The notes under the pieces: generated by a model
The model's input: only the letters and a program-made list of their open reading frames with translations
What the model was told of the DNA's origin: nothing
Database searches by the model: none
Position numbers and translations under genes: made by a program
Origin: Mesorhizobium amorphae CCNWGS0123
GTDB lineage: Bacteria; Pseudomonadota; Alphaproteobacteria; Rhizobiales; Rhizobiaceae
DNA: 64,000 nucleotides
Direction of reading: 5' to 3'
Assembly (NCBI RefSeq): GCF_001686985.1
Contig: NZ_CP015318.1
Span: 1,300,001 to 1,364,000, forward strand
Shown here: in pieces, positions 20,113-31,271 of the stretch
Layout of the letters: the number at the start of each line of letters is the position of its first letter
Position numbering within the stretch: the stretch's first letter is position 1

Positions 20113-20988
20113 GTGGGCAAAACATTCGGGTCGCAGTCCATGGCCGGGCAACTGGAACGCGTTTTGATGCGCTCCGCTGCCAGCGCCATGCGCCATGCCA
20201 GGGCTTCGGAGTGGCACTATGGTCCAGGCTTCGATCCCGGCAAGGCCGCCGCCCAGCATGAGGCGCTGGCCAGGCTGGTGGCGGGCTCGGGCGCCGAGAT
20301 CGAATGGCTGACCGACGCCGATGACGGACTGGCCGATTCCGTCTTCACCCACGACCCCTCGCTGATGACCGACCATGGCGCCATCATCCTTGCCATGGGC
20401 AAAACGCTGCGCCGTGACGAACCGGCCTTGCACGAAGCCGCCTACAGTCGCATGGGCATTCCCGTCCTTGGCCGCATCGAAAGCCCCGGCCAGGTCGAGG
20501 GCGGCGACTGCGTCTGGGTGGACAGAACCACGCTGGCCGTAGGCCGCGGCGTGCGCACCAACCAGGACGGCATCCAGCAGCTTGCGAACCTTCTGGCGCC
20601 GAAGGGCATTCAGGTCTACGGCTTCGACCTGCCGCTGTGGCACGGCGAGGAGGCCTGCCTGCACCTGATGTCGGTGATCAGCCCGCTCGCCGACGATCTG
20701 GCGCTGGTCTACGCGCCGTTGCTGCCGGCTGCCTTCTACCAGATGCTGCGCGCCCGCGGCATTCGCCTGGTCGAGGGCGACGCCGACGAATTCTTCGCCT
20801 CCAACGGGCTCAGCCTCAACGTGCTGCCGACCGCCCCGCGCCAGGTGATCGCGGTCGCCGGTTTTCCGAAGACCGCCGCCGCCATGCAGGCCGCCGGCTG
20901 CACGGTCTCGACCTTCGAGGCCGACGCGCTGTGCATCGCCTGCGAGGGCGGTCCGACCTGCCTCACGCGTCCGGTGCTCAGACAATGA
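20113..20988 (+). CDS. Dimethylargininase / amidinotransferase-fold guanidino hydrolase
   Basis: A 291-residue enzyme of the DDAH/arginine deiminase fold. Active-site marks are FTHDPSLMTDHGAI, the EGGD segment (substrate carboxyl/guanidine binding), a His in CLHLMSV, and the catalytic Cys283 in GGPTCLT near the C-terminus. The reaction would release citrulline and an amine, or ammonia, from an N-substituted arginine. I chose the GTG at 20113 because AGGGAG stands 6 nt upstream; a more upstream ATG at 20071 lacks this. The last 4 bases overlap the start of the decarboxylase gene (ATGA), so the two are coupled. Substrate preference among methylarginines or arginine cannot be read from sequence. 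Confidence 0.82.
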   Translation: MGKTFGSQSMAGQLERVLMRSAASAMRHARASEWHYGPGFDPGKAAAQHEALARLVAGSGAEIEWLTDADDGLADSVFTHDPSLMTDHGAIILAMGKTLRRDEPALHEAAYSRMGIPVLGRIESPGQVEGGDCVWVDRTTLAVGRGVRTNQDGIQQLANLLAPKGIQVYGFDLPLWHGEEACLHLMSVISPLADDLALVYAPLLPAAFYQMLRARGIRLVEGDADEFFASNGLSLNVLPTAPRQVIAVAGFPKTAAAMQAAGCTVSTFEADALCIACEGGPTCLTRPVLRQ

Positions 20989-22565
20989 CCACGATCGGCG
21001 AAGCCCTCATCACCTTGCTCGAAGCCCATGGCGTCGACACCGTTTTCGGCATTCCGGGCGTCCATACGGTCGAACTCTATCGCGGCCTGGCCCGCTCGAA
21101 GATCCGCCACGTCACACCGCGTCACGAGCAGGGCGCCGGCTTCATGGCCGACGGCTATGCGCGCGCCAGCGGCAGGCCGGGCGTCGCCTTCGTCATCACC
21201 GGGCCGGGGCTGACCAACACCATTACCGCCATGGGCCAGGCACGCGCCGATTCGGTGCCGATGCTGGTGATCTCGGGCGTCAACGCCATGCCAACCCTCG
21301 GCAAAGGTCTTGGCCATCTGCACGAACTGCCCGACCAGCGCGGCATGATGGAAAAGGTGGCGCTGTTCTCGTACCGTGTCACCGAGGCCGGCGAACTGCC
21401 CGGCGTGCTCGCCCGCGCCTTCGCGCTGTTCTCGTCATCGCGTCCGGGTCCGGTTCACATCGAAATCCCGACCGATGTCATGGTCAAGCCGGGCGACGGC
21501 ATCGAGGCCTTGCTGAGCAATGTCGCGCCGCCGGTTCCCGACGCGACGGCTATAGAGGAGGCAGCCAGGCTTAGCGCGGCCGCCCGCCGGCCGCTCATCC
21601 TTGCCGGCGGCGGCGCCAGGCGGGCCGAGGCGCCGTTGCGGCGGCTGGCCGAAAGGCTCGGCGCGCCGGTCGTCGAGACCGCCAATGCACGCGGCCTGCT
21701 GCACCGCCATCCGCTATGCGTGCCGGCAGGCCCCTGCCTGAAGGCGGTGCGGGCGCTGATGGCGGAGGCCGACCTGGTCATTGCCGCCGGCACCGAATTC
21801 GGTCCGACCGAGTATGACGGCTATAGCGACGGCGGTTTTGTCCTGCCCGCCAATCTGATCCGCATCGACATCGGCGCCGACCAGCTCGCGCGCCGCCCGG
21901 CCACCGTCGCCATCCAGGCGGATTGCGCCGAGGCGATCGAGGCCTTGCTGGCTCGTCTTGGCGATGTGCCGGCGACATCGGCCGTCGGCCCGGCCCGCGC
22001 CGCCGCGACCCGGCAGGCCGCCCTCGCCGAGCTTGGCCCGGCCATGCAGGCGCAGATGCGCGCGGTGGAAGTGATCCGCGATGCCTTGCCCGGATCGATC
22101 ATAGTCGGTGACTCGACGCAGCCGATCTACGCCGCCAACCTGTACTACGACCATGACCGGCCGGGCGGCTGGTTCAACGCCGCCACCGGCTTCGGCGCGC
22201 TGGGCTTTGGCCCGCCGGCGGCGATCGGCGCCGCGCTTGCCGTGCCCGAGGCGCCGGTGGTCTGCCTCACTGGCGATGGCGGCTTCCAGTTCACCTTGCC
22301 GGAACTGGGCGCCGCACTCGATGCGGATGCGCCGGTCATCTTCGTCGTGTGGAACAATCGCGGCTATCGTGAGATCGAGACTTCGATGCTGAACGTCGGC
22401 GTCGAGCCGGTCGGTGTGTCGCCGGCGCCGCCGGATTTCTGCAAGCTGGCCGAGGCCTATGGCATTGCCGCCGAACGGCTTGCCGGCGTTGGCGGCCTGG
22501 CGGATGCGCTCAAGCGCGCACGCGCGACCGGACTTCCCTACGTCATCGAAATCACCGTCGACTGA
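20985..22565 (+). CDS. aruI: ThDP-dependent enzyme, probable 5-guanidino-2-oxopentanoate decarboxylase (AruI-like)
   Basis: A 526-residue acetolactate-synthase-fold enzyme. The N-terminal catalytic Glu for ThDP activation is in RHEQGAGFMADGYARA, and the ThDP/Mg motif runs from GDGGFQF to the Asn-Asn of WNNRGYREIE. The protein is shorter than catabolic AlsS and lacks the biosynthetic partner ilvH nearby. Coupling to a dimethylargininase-like gene and divergence from an amino-acid importer favour the 2-ketoarginine decarboxylase branch (arginine transaminase pathway: 2-ketoarginine to 4-guanidinobutanal). That call is inference; a generic acetolactate synthase large-subunit-like protein is the main alternative. 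No aminotransferase gene is adjacent. Confidence 0.7.
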   Translation: MTTIGEALITLLEAHGVDTVFGIPGVHTVELYRGLARSKIRHVTPRHEQGAGFMADGYARASGRPGVAFVITGPGLTNTITAMGQARADSVPMLVISGVNAMPTLGKGLGHLHELPDQRGMMEKVALFSYRVTEAGELPGVLARAFALFSSSRPGPVHIEIPTDVMVKPGDGIEALLSNVAPPVPDATAIEEAARLSAAARRPLILAGGGARRAEAPLRRLAERLGAPVVETANARGLLHRHPLCVPAGPCLKAVRALMAEADLVIAAGTEFGPTEYDGYSDGGFVLPANLIRIDIGADQLARRPATVAIQADCAEAIEALLARLGDVPATSAVGPARAAATRQAALAELGPAMQAQMRAVEVIRDALPGSIIVGDSTQPIYAANLYYDHDRPGGWFNAATGFGALGFGPPAAIGAALAVPEAPVVCLTGDGGFQFTLPELGAALDADAPVIFVVWNNRGYREIETSMLNVGVEPVGVSPAPPDFCKLAEAYGIAAERLAGVGGLADALKRARATGLPYVIEITVD

Positions 22566-22740
22566 ATTTTGGCCGGGCAACCCTTCATGCGCAGGCTGGC
22601 AAGCATCCCGGCTGGCCGGCGGCCCGAGCGATGCAAAGACGCGACCCAGCCATGTCGATATTTCAGTTGAGTGATCGAGTGAAAGGCGCGACTTTCGCCG
22701 GCGGCGTGGCCTAAGCATAAGAACACTGGAGCAGTCGAAT

Positions 22741-23448
22741 ATGACGGAAACACTGGACGGCAGGCATATCGTGGTGACCGGCGGCACCGGGGCGCTGGGC
22801 GGCGCGGTTGTCGGCAAGCTCCTGGAGCAGGGCGCGGTCTGCCATGTGCCCAATGCCCATGCCGCCGCACCTTCGCATTTTCCCTTCACCACGCATGACC
22901 GCGTCAGGCTGGCGCACAATGTCGACCTGTCGGATTCCGCCAAGGTCGAGGCGTTCTACCACCAGCTTCCGGAACTCTGGGGTTCGATCCATCTGGCGGG
23001 TGGCTTCACCATGGCGCCGGTCGAGAAGATCGAATCCGCGTCCTTCGCCGAGATGATGGACACCAACGCCCGCACCACTTTCCTGTGCTGTCGCGCCGCG
23101 GTCCGCTCGATGCTGGCGTCGAACACGGCTGGCCGCATCGTCAACGTCTCGGCGCGCGCCGGGCTCGAGCCCAGGCGCGGCTCCGGCATGGTCGCCTATG
23201 CCGCCAGCAAGGCAGCGGTCGCGGCGATGACCCTGGCCATGGCCGAGGAATTGAAAGGCAAGGGCATATTGGTCAATGCCGTGGCGCCCTCGACGCTCGA
23301 CACGCCGGCAAACCGCACCGACATGCCGGACGCCGATTTCAGCAAATGGGTCAGCCTTGAGGCCGTCGCCGAGGCGATCGCCTATCTCGCCTCGCCCGCC
23401 AATCTGGCGATGAGCGGCACGCTGGTGCCGCTTTACGGCCGGGCCTGA
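22741..23448 (+). CDS. SDR family oxidoreductase
   Basis: A 235-residue classical short-chain dehydrogenase. The cofactor-binding glycine motif TGGTGALGG is at about residues 13-21, and the active site comprises Ser in NVSARAG and the YAASK catalytic Tyr-Lys pair (about 155-159). It is slightly short, and the NNAG-type motif is replaced by HLAGG. The substrate is unknown. A bidirectional terminator separates it from rpsA. Confidence 0.85.
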   Translation: MTETLDGRHIVVTGGTGALGGAVVGKLLEQGAVCHVPNAHAAAPSHFPFTTHDRVRLAHNVDLSDSAKVEAFYHQLPELWGSIHLAGGFTMAPVEKIESASFAEMMDTNARTTFLCCRAAVRSMLASNTAGRIVNVSARAGLEPRRGSGMVAYAASKAAVAAMTLAMAEELKGKGILVNAVAPSTLDTPANRTDMPDADFSKWVSLEAVAEAIAYLASPANLAMSGTLVPLYGRA

Positions 23449-23472
23449 TCCTTCGGCATATCCCAAAGAAAA

Positions 23473-23498
23473 ACCCCGCCGGATCGCTCCGGCGGGGT
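23473..23498. terminator. Bidirectional rho-independent terminator between SDR gene and rpsA
   Basis: The stem ACCCCGCCGG / CCGGCGGGGT has 10 pairs and a 6-nt loop (ATCGCT). It is followed by CTTGTTTT on the plus strand and by TTTTTCTTT on the minus strand, fitting termination for both convergent genes. Confidence 0.85.
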
Positions 23499-23523
23499 CT
23501 TGTTTTCAGTCGGTACGAAGGGC

Positions 23524-25221
23524 TTAGCTGCCCTGCTTCTTCAGCGCGGCACCCAGGATATCGCCCAGCGAAGCGCCGGAGTCGGTCGAGCCGTACTGAG
23601 CGACCGCTTCCTTCTCTTCGGCGATTTCCAGCGCCTTGATCGAGACCTGCAGCTTGCGGGTCTTCTTGTCGAAGGCGATGACGCGGGCGTCGACCTTCTG
23701 GCCGACGGTGAAGCGCTCGGGGCGCTGCTCGTCGCGGTCACGGCTGAGGTCGGAGCGCTTGATGAAGGTCTCGATGCCGCTGTCGACCAGCCGCACTTCC
23801 AGACCGCCATCCTTGACGCCGATGACTTCGCAGGTGACGACGGCGTTCTTGCGCAGTTCGCCCGAAGTCGCCGCTTCGCCGACCGTATCCTTGGCCAGCT
23901 GCTTGATGCCGAGCGAGATACGCTCCTTCTCGATGTCGACGTCGAGCACCTGCGCCTTGACCATGTCGCCGCGATTGTACTCTTCGATGACCTGCTCGCC
24001 CGGACGGGTCCAGTCGAGGTCGGAAAGGTGCACCATGCCGTCCACGTCGCCTTCCAGGCCGATGAACAGGCCGAACTCGGTCTTGTTCTTGACCTCGCCC
24101 TCGACCTGGCTGCCGACCGGATGGGTGCGCGCGAAGGCTTCCCACGGGTTTTCCAGCGTCTGCTTGAGGCCGAGCGAAATGCGCCGCTTGGCCGGATCGA
24201 CCTCGAGCACCACCACGTCGACTTCCTGGGTCGTCGACAGGATCTTGCCGGGATGCACGTTCTTCTTCGTCCACGACATTTCCGAAACGTGGATGAGGCC
24301 TTCGATGCCCGGCTCCAGCTCGACGAACGCGCCGTAGTCGGTGATGTTGGTGACGGTACCCTTGATCTTCTTGCCGATCGGGAACTTGGTGCCGATCTCC
24401 GACCACGGATCGCTCTCGAGCTGCTTCATGCCGAGCGAGATGCGGTGGGTTTCCTGGTTGATGCGGATGATCTGCACCTTGACCGTCTGGCCGATGTTGA
24501 GGATCTCGGTCGGATGGTTGACGCGGCGCCATGCCATGTCGGTGACATGCAGCAGGCCGTCAATGCCGCCGAGGTCGACGAACGCACCGTAGTCGGTGAT
24601 GTTCTTGACGACGCCTTCGACCACCTGGCCTTCTTCGAGGTTCTGCACGATTTCCGAGCGCTGTTCGGCGCGGCTCTCTTCGAGCACGGTGCGGCGCGAC
24701 ACCACGATGTTGCCGCGGCGGCGATCCATCTTGAGGATCTCGAAGGGCTGCGGGTTGTGCATCAGTGGGGAAACGTCGCGGATCGGGCGGATATCGACCT
24801 GGCTGCGCGGCAGGAAGGCCACGGCGCCGTCGAGGTCGACGGTGAAGCCGCCCTTAACCTGGTTGAAGATGACGCCTTCGACGCGCTCGCCCTTGGTGAA
24901 CTTCTCTTCGAGACGGACCCAGCTCTCTTCGCGGCGGGCCTTCTCACGCGAAAGCATCGCTTCGCCAAGCGCGTTCTCGATGCGCTCGACATAGACTTCG
25001 ACGGTGTCACCGACCTTGAGGGTGGTGTCCTTGCCCTTGACGCCGAATTCCTTCAGCGGCACGCGGCCTTCGACCTTGAGGCCGACGTCGATGATGGCCA
25101 TGTCCTTTTCGATCGCGGTGATCGTGCCCTTGACGACCTGGCCTTCGCCGGAATGGCCGGCGGTAAAGGATTCTTCGAGCAGGCTCGCGAAATCATCGCG
25201 AGTGGGATTTGCAGCTGACAT
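23524..25221 (-). CDS. rpsA: 30S ribosomal protein S1
   Basis: A 565-residue ribosomal protein that binds mRNA leader regions and helps start translation. Six S1 (OB-fold) repeats can be followed, each with the G.V..I.DYGAFV.L-type pattern: for example [32 protein letters not shown] and [16 protein letters not shown], with WT(K/R) motifs between. I chose the ATG at 25221 (MSAANPT) because AGGAG lies 5 nt upstream. The cmk and aroA genes follow upstream on the same strand, the usual alphaproteobacterial order. Confidence 0.97.
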   Translation of the reverse strand: MSAANPTRDDFASLLEESFTAGHSGEGQVVKGTITAIEKDMAIIDVGLKVEGRVPLKEFGVKGKDTTLKVGDTVEVYVERIENALGEAMLSREKARREESWVRLEEKFTKGERVEGVIFNQVKGGFTVDLDGAVAFLPRSQVDIRPIRDVSPLMHNPQPFEILKMDRRRGNIVVSRRTVLEESRAEQRSEIVQNLEEGQVVEGVVKNITDYGAFVDLGGIDGLLHVTDMAWRRVNHPTEILNIGQTVKVQIIRINQETHRISLGMKQLESDPWSEIGTKFPIGKKIKGTVTNITDYGAFVELEPGIEGLIHVSEMSWTKKNVHPGKILSTTQEVDVVVLEVDPAKRRISLGLKQTLENPWEAFARTHPVGSQVEGEVKNKTEFGLFIGLEGDVDGMVHLSDLDWTRPGEQVIEEYNRGDMVKAQVLDVDIEKERISLGIKQLAKDTVGEAATSGELRKNAVVTCEVIGVKDGGLEVRLVDSGIETFIKRSDLSRDRDEQRPERFTVGQKVDARVIAFDKKTRKLQVSIKALEIAEEKEAVAQYGSTDSGASLGDILGAALKKQGS

Positions 25222-25427
25222 ATTTTCTCCTGGAATGCCCCACATCTCAAGCGGGACGGGCGCCGTGGGTTAGCGTTGCGTTGGCCTGCCGGCGTTCCGG
25301 GCTACAAAAGCCCTGGGCCGCTCTAAGCGGCAATTCCGGCGCATGAAGAATGCTGGCAGGCTGGTTCGTGCCCGATATGGGTATTTTCTTCGCCGCCGGC
25401 AATCGGCAGCGCGAGGAAAAACCCGGA

Positions 25428-26078
25428 TCAGGCCTTGTTTCTCTTGGCCAGCACGTCGTCGATGATCGCCATGGCTGCAAGAAACGCGGCTTCTATAGCC
25501 ATTTCGCTGGTATCAAGCAAGTGCGCGTCGGCGGCAGGCTTGAGCGGCGAGTCGGCGCGGCCCATGTCGCGTTCGTCGCGGCGCATGATGTCGGCGAGGA
25601 TCTCGGTGAAATTAGCGGTTCCGCCGATGCTTTCGATCTCCGCCAGTCGGCGTCGTGCCCGCACCTCGGCGCTGGCGGTGACATAGAGCTTGATGTCGGC
25701 GTCTGGGCACACCACCGTGCCGATGTCACGCCCGTCGAGCACCGCCCCCGGCGGTGTCTTGGCGAAGTCGCGCTGTTTTTCGACCAGGATGCGCCGAACC
25801 GTCGGATACACCGCGACCTTCGAGGCGGCCTCGCCGGCCGCATGCGCCGACAGCACGGCGCGGTCGAGCTTGGCCAGATCGACCTGGCGGGCCGCTGTTT
25901 CGGCCGCCGAGACATTGTCGAGGGGTAGCGCGTGTTGAAGCAGTGCATAGGCCACCGCGCGATAGGTGAGGCCGGTGTCGAGCAGGTTCAGCCGGTAGTG
26001 GTCGGCCAGCCGCCGGGCAAGCGTGCCCTTGCCGGCTCCAGCGGGTCCGTCGATGGCGATGGTGAAGACGTGTGTCAT
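25428..26078 (-). CDS. cmk: (d)CMP kinase (cytidylate kinase), in frame with an upstream DUF6881-type domain
   Basis: This enzyme phosphorylates CMP and dCMP with ATP in pyrimidine nucleotide metabolism. From the ATG at 26078 it has 216 residues, the normal Cmk length. The P-loop GPAGAGKGT is near the N-terminus, with [10 protein letters not shown], the LDGRDIGT motif and [13 protein letters not shown] (NMP- and nucleotide-binding arginines). A GAGG lies 6 nt before this ATG, so it can start here. The reading frame is open without a stop for another 309 nt upstream to a GTG at 26387, adding a DUF6881-like domain (next entry). The product could therefore be made as a fused 319-residue protein, a free Cmk, or both. 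Confidence 0.93.
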   Translation of the reverse strand: MTHVFTIAIDGPAGAGKGTLARRLADHYRLNLLDTGLTYRAVAYALLQHALPLDNVSAAETAARQVDLAKLDRAVLSAHAAGEAASKVAVYPTVRRILVEKQRDFAKTPPGAVLDGRDIGTVVCPDADIKLYVTASAEVRARRRLAEIESIGGTANFTEILADIMRRDERDMGRADSPLKPAADAHLLDTSEMAIEAAFLAAMAIIDDVLAKRNKA

Positions 26079-28328
<2,250 letters not shown>

Positions 28329-28332
28329 TCGG

Positions 28333-28362
28333 CTGCGGGCGCACGCGCCCGCAGGCTTTCTT
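28333..28362 (+). terminator. Rho-independent terminator after the TIGR02300-type gene
   Basis: A 9-bp GC-rich stem (CTGCGGGCG / CGCCCGCAG) with a CACG loop is followed by GCTTTCTT. It lies 5 bp after the stop codon. Confidence 0.75.
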
Positions 28363-28500
28363 GGGTTGTGACGAAAAAGCGGCTCCGGAAGGCTTGATAT
28401 TGACGGAAGGCGGGGTTAGAAGCCGCCTGCACTAACGGCGCGGTCTTGAAACCCGCGCCGATCTCTTCGCCGGAAACGGCGCCGGCTGACTGCCGGGAGT

Positions 28501-28576
<76 letters not shown>

Positions 28577-28591
28577 AACAGTCCTTTTCCG

Positions 28592-29062
28592 ATGCTTGGT
28601 TTCGCGGCATTCATGCTTGCCGCCTGCCAGTCGGCTCCTGAAACACCGCCACCGCCTGCCCCACAGCCCGCCCTTCCCGCTGTTGCGGCTCCTGCTCCGG
28701 AGGGTTCGGCGGTTCTGGATCCCTCCGTGGCGATCACGCCCCCCGCCAAGGGCGTTCCGTCCAGATACGCCGCTTTTTCCGGCATATGGGCCGGACGGCT
28801 GGATGGGATGTATGAAGGCAAGCTGGCCGTGCTGACGATTTCTCCACGCGGGCAGGTGACGGTCACCTATGCGTGGGGCGATCTGGCCGACAACAGGCCA
28901 GGAGTGGCCGACGGCGCCGGGAAGATTGTTGGGCAGACATTGAAGCTTGGCCGCCTTCCCAACGGCGCCGACGTCAGCGCTGCGATGCAGGCGGACGGAA
29001 CGCTTTCCGTCACCTATGCGCTTGCCGGGCAGACCTACACGGGCGCGTTCTCCAGGCAATAG
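28592..29062 (+). CDS. Putative lipoprotein, function unknown
   Basis: A 156-residue protein whose start MLGFAAFMLAACQS has a lipobox (LAAC), predicting lipid attachment at Cys12 and a short signal. A Pro/Ala-rich linker follows (about 17-60), then a C-terminal domain of alternating beta strands (GKLAVLTISPRGQVTVTYAWGD...TLKLG...LSVTYALAGQTYTGAFSR). It begins 16 bp after the tRNA-Ala gene. The frame is open into the tRNA, so the ATG at 28592 is the only sensible start, though the ribosome site is weak. I do not recognise the family beyond this. Confidence 0.65.
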   Translation: MLGFAAFMLAACQSAPETPPPPAPQPALPAVAAPAPEGSAVLDPSVAITPPAKGVPSRYAAFSGIWAGRLDGMYEGKLAVLTISPRGQVTVTYAWGDLADNRPGVADGAGKIVGQTLKLGRLPNGADVSAAMQADGTLSVTYALAGQTYTGAFSRQ

Positions 29063-29195
29063 TCGAGGCAGACAAACGCCGTTCTCGAAACCTTGACAGT
29101 CTGTGTCATGGACGATGGGTGTGTGGACGCGCTACCCACGGACCCGACGTAATCCTGTCGCGCCGACGAGGATGTAGAATGAACGGGCTTGTCGC

Positions 29196-30215
29196 ATGAA
29201 GAAGATCGGCTTCCTTTCCTTTGGCCATTGGTCGCCCTCGTCCCAGTCGCAGACGCGGTCGGCTTCCGATGCGCTTCTGCAGTCGATCGAGCTGGCCGTC
29301 GCTGCCGAGGAACTGGGCGCGGACGGCGCCTATTTCCGCGTGCATCATTTTGCCCGCCAGCTTGGTTCGCCCTTTCCGCTTCTGGCTGCGGTTGGCGCCA
29401 AAACCAGCCGCATCGAGATCGGCACCGCCGTCATCGACATGCGCTACGAGAACCCGCTGTATATGGCGGAGGACGCAGGCGCGGCCGACCTGATCGCCGG
29501 CGGTCGCCTGCAGCTTGGCATCAGCCGGGGATCGCCGGAGCAGGTGATCGACGGCTGGCGCTACTTCGGCTACGTGCCGCAGGAAGGCCAGAGCGATGCC
29601 GACATGGCACGCAGCCACGCCGAGGTTTTCCTCGAAGTGCTGCGCGGCGAAGGCTTCGCACAACCAAACCCGCGGCCGATGTTTCCCAATCCGCCTGGAA
29701 TGCTGCGTGTCGAGCCGTTCTCGGCCGGTCTGCGCGACAGGATCTGGTGGGGCGCCGCCACCAACGCCACCGCGCAATGGGCGGGCAAGCTCGGCATGAA
29801 CCTGCAGAGCTCGACGCTCAAATTCGACGAGGGCGGACAGCCGCTCCACATCCAGCAGGCCGAGCAGATCCGGGCTTTTCGCGCGGCGTGGAAGGAAGCG
29901 GGGCATGCGAGCGAGCCGCGGGTGTCCGTCAGCCGCAGCATATTCGCGTTGGTGAACGACCGCGACCGCGCCTATTTCGGCGGCAACGGGAGCGAGGATC
30001 ATTTCGGCTATATCGAGCCCGACAAACTTGCCGTGTTTGGCCGCACCTACGCCGCCGAGCCGGATGTCCTCGTTGAACAACTGAGAGAGGACGAAGCGAT
30101 CGCCGAGGCCGATACGCTGCTGCTGACCGTCCCCAACCAGCTCGGCGTCGACTACAACGCGCATGTCATCGGGGCGATACTGAAGCACGTCGCGCCGGCC
30201 CTCGGCTGGCGCTGA
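29196..30215 (+). CDS. LLM-class flavin-dependent oxidoreductase
   Basis: A 339-residue luciferase-like monooxygenase. The N-terminal MKKIGFLSFGHW strand, the YFRVHHFA motif and the GTAVIDMRYENPLYMAEDAGAAD segment are typical of the bacterial-luciferase TIM barrel. It would use reduced FMN to oxidise a small organic compound; the substrate is unknown. It stands alone, with no flavin reductase next to it, although one lies at 10855. The C-terminus (LTVPNQLGVDYNAHVI) is also family-like. Confidence 0.88.
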   Translation: MKKIGFLSFGHWSPSSQSQTRSASDALLQSIELAVAAEELGADGAYFRVHHFARQLGSPFPLLAAVGAKTSRIEIGTAVIDMRYENPLYMAEDAGAADLIAGGRLQLGISRGSPEQVIDGWRYFGYVPQEGQSDADMARSHAEVFLEVLRGEGFAQPNPRPMFPNPPGMLRVEPFSAGLRDRIWWGAATNATAQWAGKLGMNLQSSTLKFDEGGQPLHIQQAEQIRAFRAAWKEAGHASEPRVSVSRSIFALVNDRDRAYFGGNGSEDHFGYIEPDKLAVFGRTYAAEPDVLVEQLREDEAIAEADTLLLTVPNQLGVDYNAHVIGAILKHVAPALGWR

Positions 30216-30288
30216 CGTTCCGACCTTGTTCGGCGCGGACGGGCGCGACGCCTACGCGCTTGCGCAAACCGCCCTGCGGCAGCGCAAC

Positions 30289-30696
30289 TCACTTCGGCTT
30301 TCGGCCGAGCCCCATCGATTTGGCCAGTGTCGAACGACGTGCGGAGTAATTTGCCGCTACCATCGGGTAGTCGGAAGGCAAGTTCCACTTCGTTCGATAT
30401 TGTTCCGGCGTAAGGCCATAGTGTACCCCGATATGCCGCTTCAATGACTTGAAGCGCTTGCCGTCTTCGAGGCAGATGATGAAGTCGGGCGTGACAGACT
30501 TTCTCACAGGAACGGCTGCTTTAAGTTCGCCAGGCTGGACCGGGGTAGCTCCAGCTGAAATGACCTTGAGTGATGTGTAGATCTGGCCGATGAAATTTGG
30601 AAGGTCGGTGGCAGGAAGAGGGTTGTTTGAAATGTAGGCCGACACGACATCGGCAGTTATCGAAACAAGAGGATCGAGATTATCTTGGTGCAGCAT
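30289..30696 (-). CDS. MucR/Ros family zinc-finger transcriptional regulator
   Basis: A 135-residue DNA-binding protein of the Ros/MucR family, known in rhizobia for control of exopolysaccharide and surface genes. The zinc-finger region holds Cys75, Asp78, His88 and His92. The C-x2-D-x9-H-x3-H spacing is that of Ros but with Asp in place of the second Cys, a variant known in Mesorhizobium Ros/MucR proteins. It is followed by the family GLTPEQYRTKWNLP block. The frame is open upstream to a TTG at 30840, but only the part from the ATG at 30696 is family-like. The gene is preceded by a 575-bp gap with two copies of a 19-bp palindrome; whether it binds them is unknown. Confidence 0.82.
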   Translation of the reverse strand: MLHQDNLDPLVSITADVVSAYISNNPLPATDLPNFIGQIYTSLKVISAGATPVQPGELKAAVPVRKSVTPDFIICLEDGKRFKSLKRHIGVHYGLTPEQYRTKWNLPSDYPMVAANYSARRSTLAKSMGLGRKPK

Positions 30697-30906
30697 AGGG
30701 AGCGTCTCTTCTGCGGTTTTGAGTGTTTTGCGGGGGGATTTTCCGAGGGCGGAATTTGTGTAAGGGCCAATTTCGGTCTGGCCTTTTTCGGGCCTGTCTT
30801 TGATCCTGCTTAAGGTCGGCTTTGTGTAAGGTTTCTTCAAAGATGCCTCTCATTGGCAAGGCTGCGGCGGTTGCTGCTGTTCGGTTTCCAGTTCCGGAAA
30901 GCAAAG

Positions 30907-30925
30907 TGTGGGAAAATTTCACACA
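30907..30925. promoter_or_regulatory. 19-bp palindrome TGTGGGAAAATTTCACACA, copy 1
   Basis: An inverted repeat with eight of nine pairs matching around a central A. It is one of four sites in the window with the shared pattern TGTGGGAAN-N-NTTCCCACA. It lies upstream of both the MucR-like gene (minus strand) and the DUF6502 gene (plus strand). Operator role is inferred. Confidence 0.55.
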
Positions 30926-31089
30926 TGTCAACTGAGGCGAAGTTCTTTAGTCGAAGGCGAGGATTTCCCCTGCTGATTGCATACTGGACCGGTGACTGGC
31001 CCCGGGCATTCGATCTTGATTGGGTGCAAACTTCGAGACTCAGGAGCATCCGAAAGATCGACCATTGTGTCACCCGAGTATGGTCCTCT

Positions 31090-31108
31090 TGTGGAAACAT
31101 TTCCCACA
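31090..31108. promoter_or_regulatory. 19-bp palindrome, copy 2 (TGTGGAAACATTTCCCACA)
   Basis: Seven of nine pairs match within the 19 bp, with extra pairs outside (CT/AG) to 23 bp. Its centre is 183 bp from copy 1 and about 173 bp before the DUF6502 start. The intergenic region 30697-31271 holds copies 1 and 2 and a mosaic repeat, and no gene I would support. Confidence 0.6.
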
Positions 31109-31161
31109 AGCTATTTTCGGCCAGAGTTTTCGAGGGATGGATGGTCGATTTCGTGACGAGA

Positions 31162-31255
31162 GCAACTCCAGGAAAAGTGCACAGCGGTTTTCCGTCCGGA
31201 ATTGCGTCAAAACAAAGAGTTAGAGTGGTTCAACAGTTCTATTTGAACCGCTCTA
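31162..31255. repeat. Mosaic repeat, modules A and B
   Basis: Module A (31162-31205, GCAACTCC...GGAATTGC) and module B (31221-31255, TAGAGTGG...CCGCTCTA) follow in the same order as at 54136-54234. The element ends 16 bp before the DUF6502 start. Confidence 0.88.
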
Positions 31256-31271
31256 GCTAGTGAGGACGGCG

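Noticed and set aside
30680..31109. Minus-strand frames upstream of the MucR-like gene, including a peptide starting KKPYTKPTL that resembles a peptide-leader sequence
   Set aside because: The start would be TTG, no peptide-modifying enzyme is nearby, and the frame simply joins the MucR-like gene; coding support is too weak.
31162..31255. Possible insertion-sequence end
   Set aside because: It matches the mosaic repeat modules found elsewhere in the window, and no transposase fragment is near.
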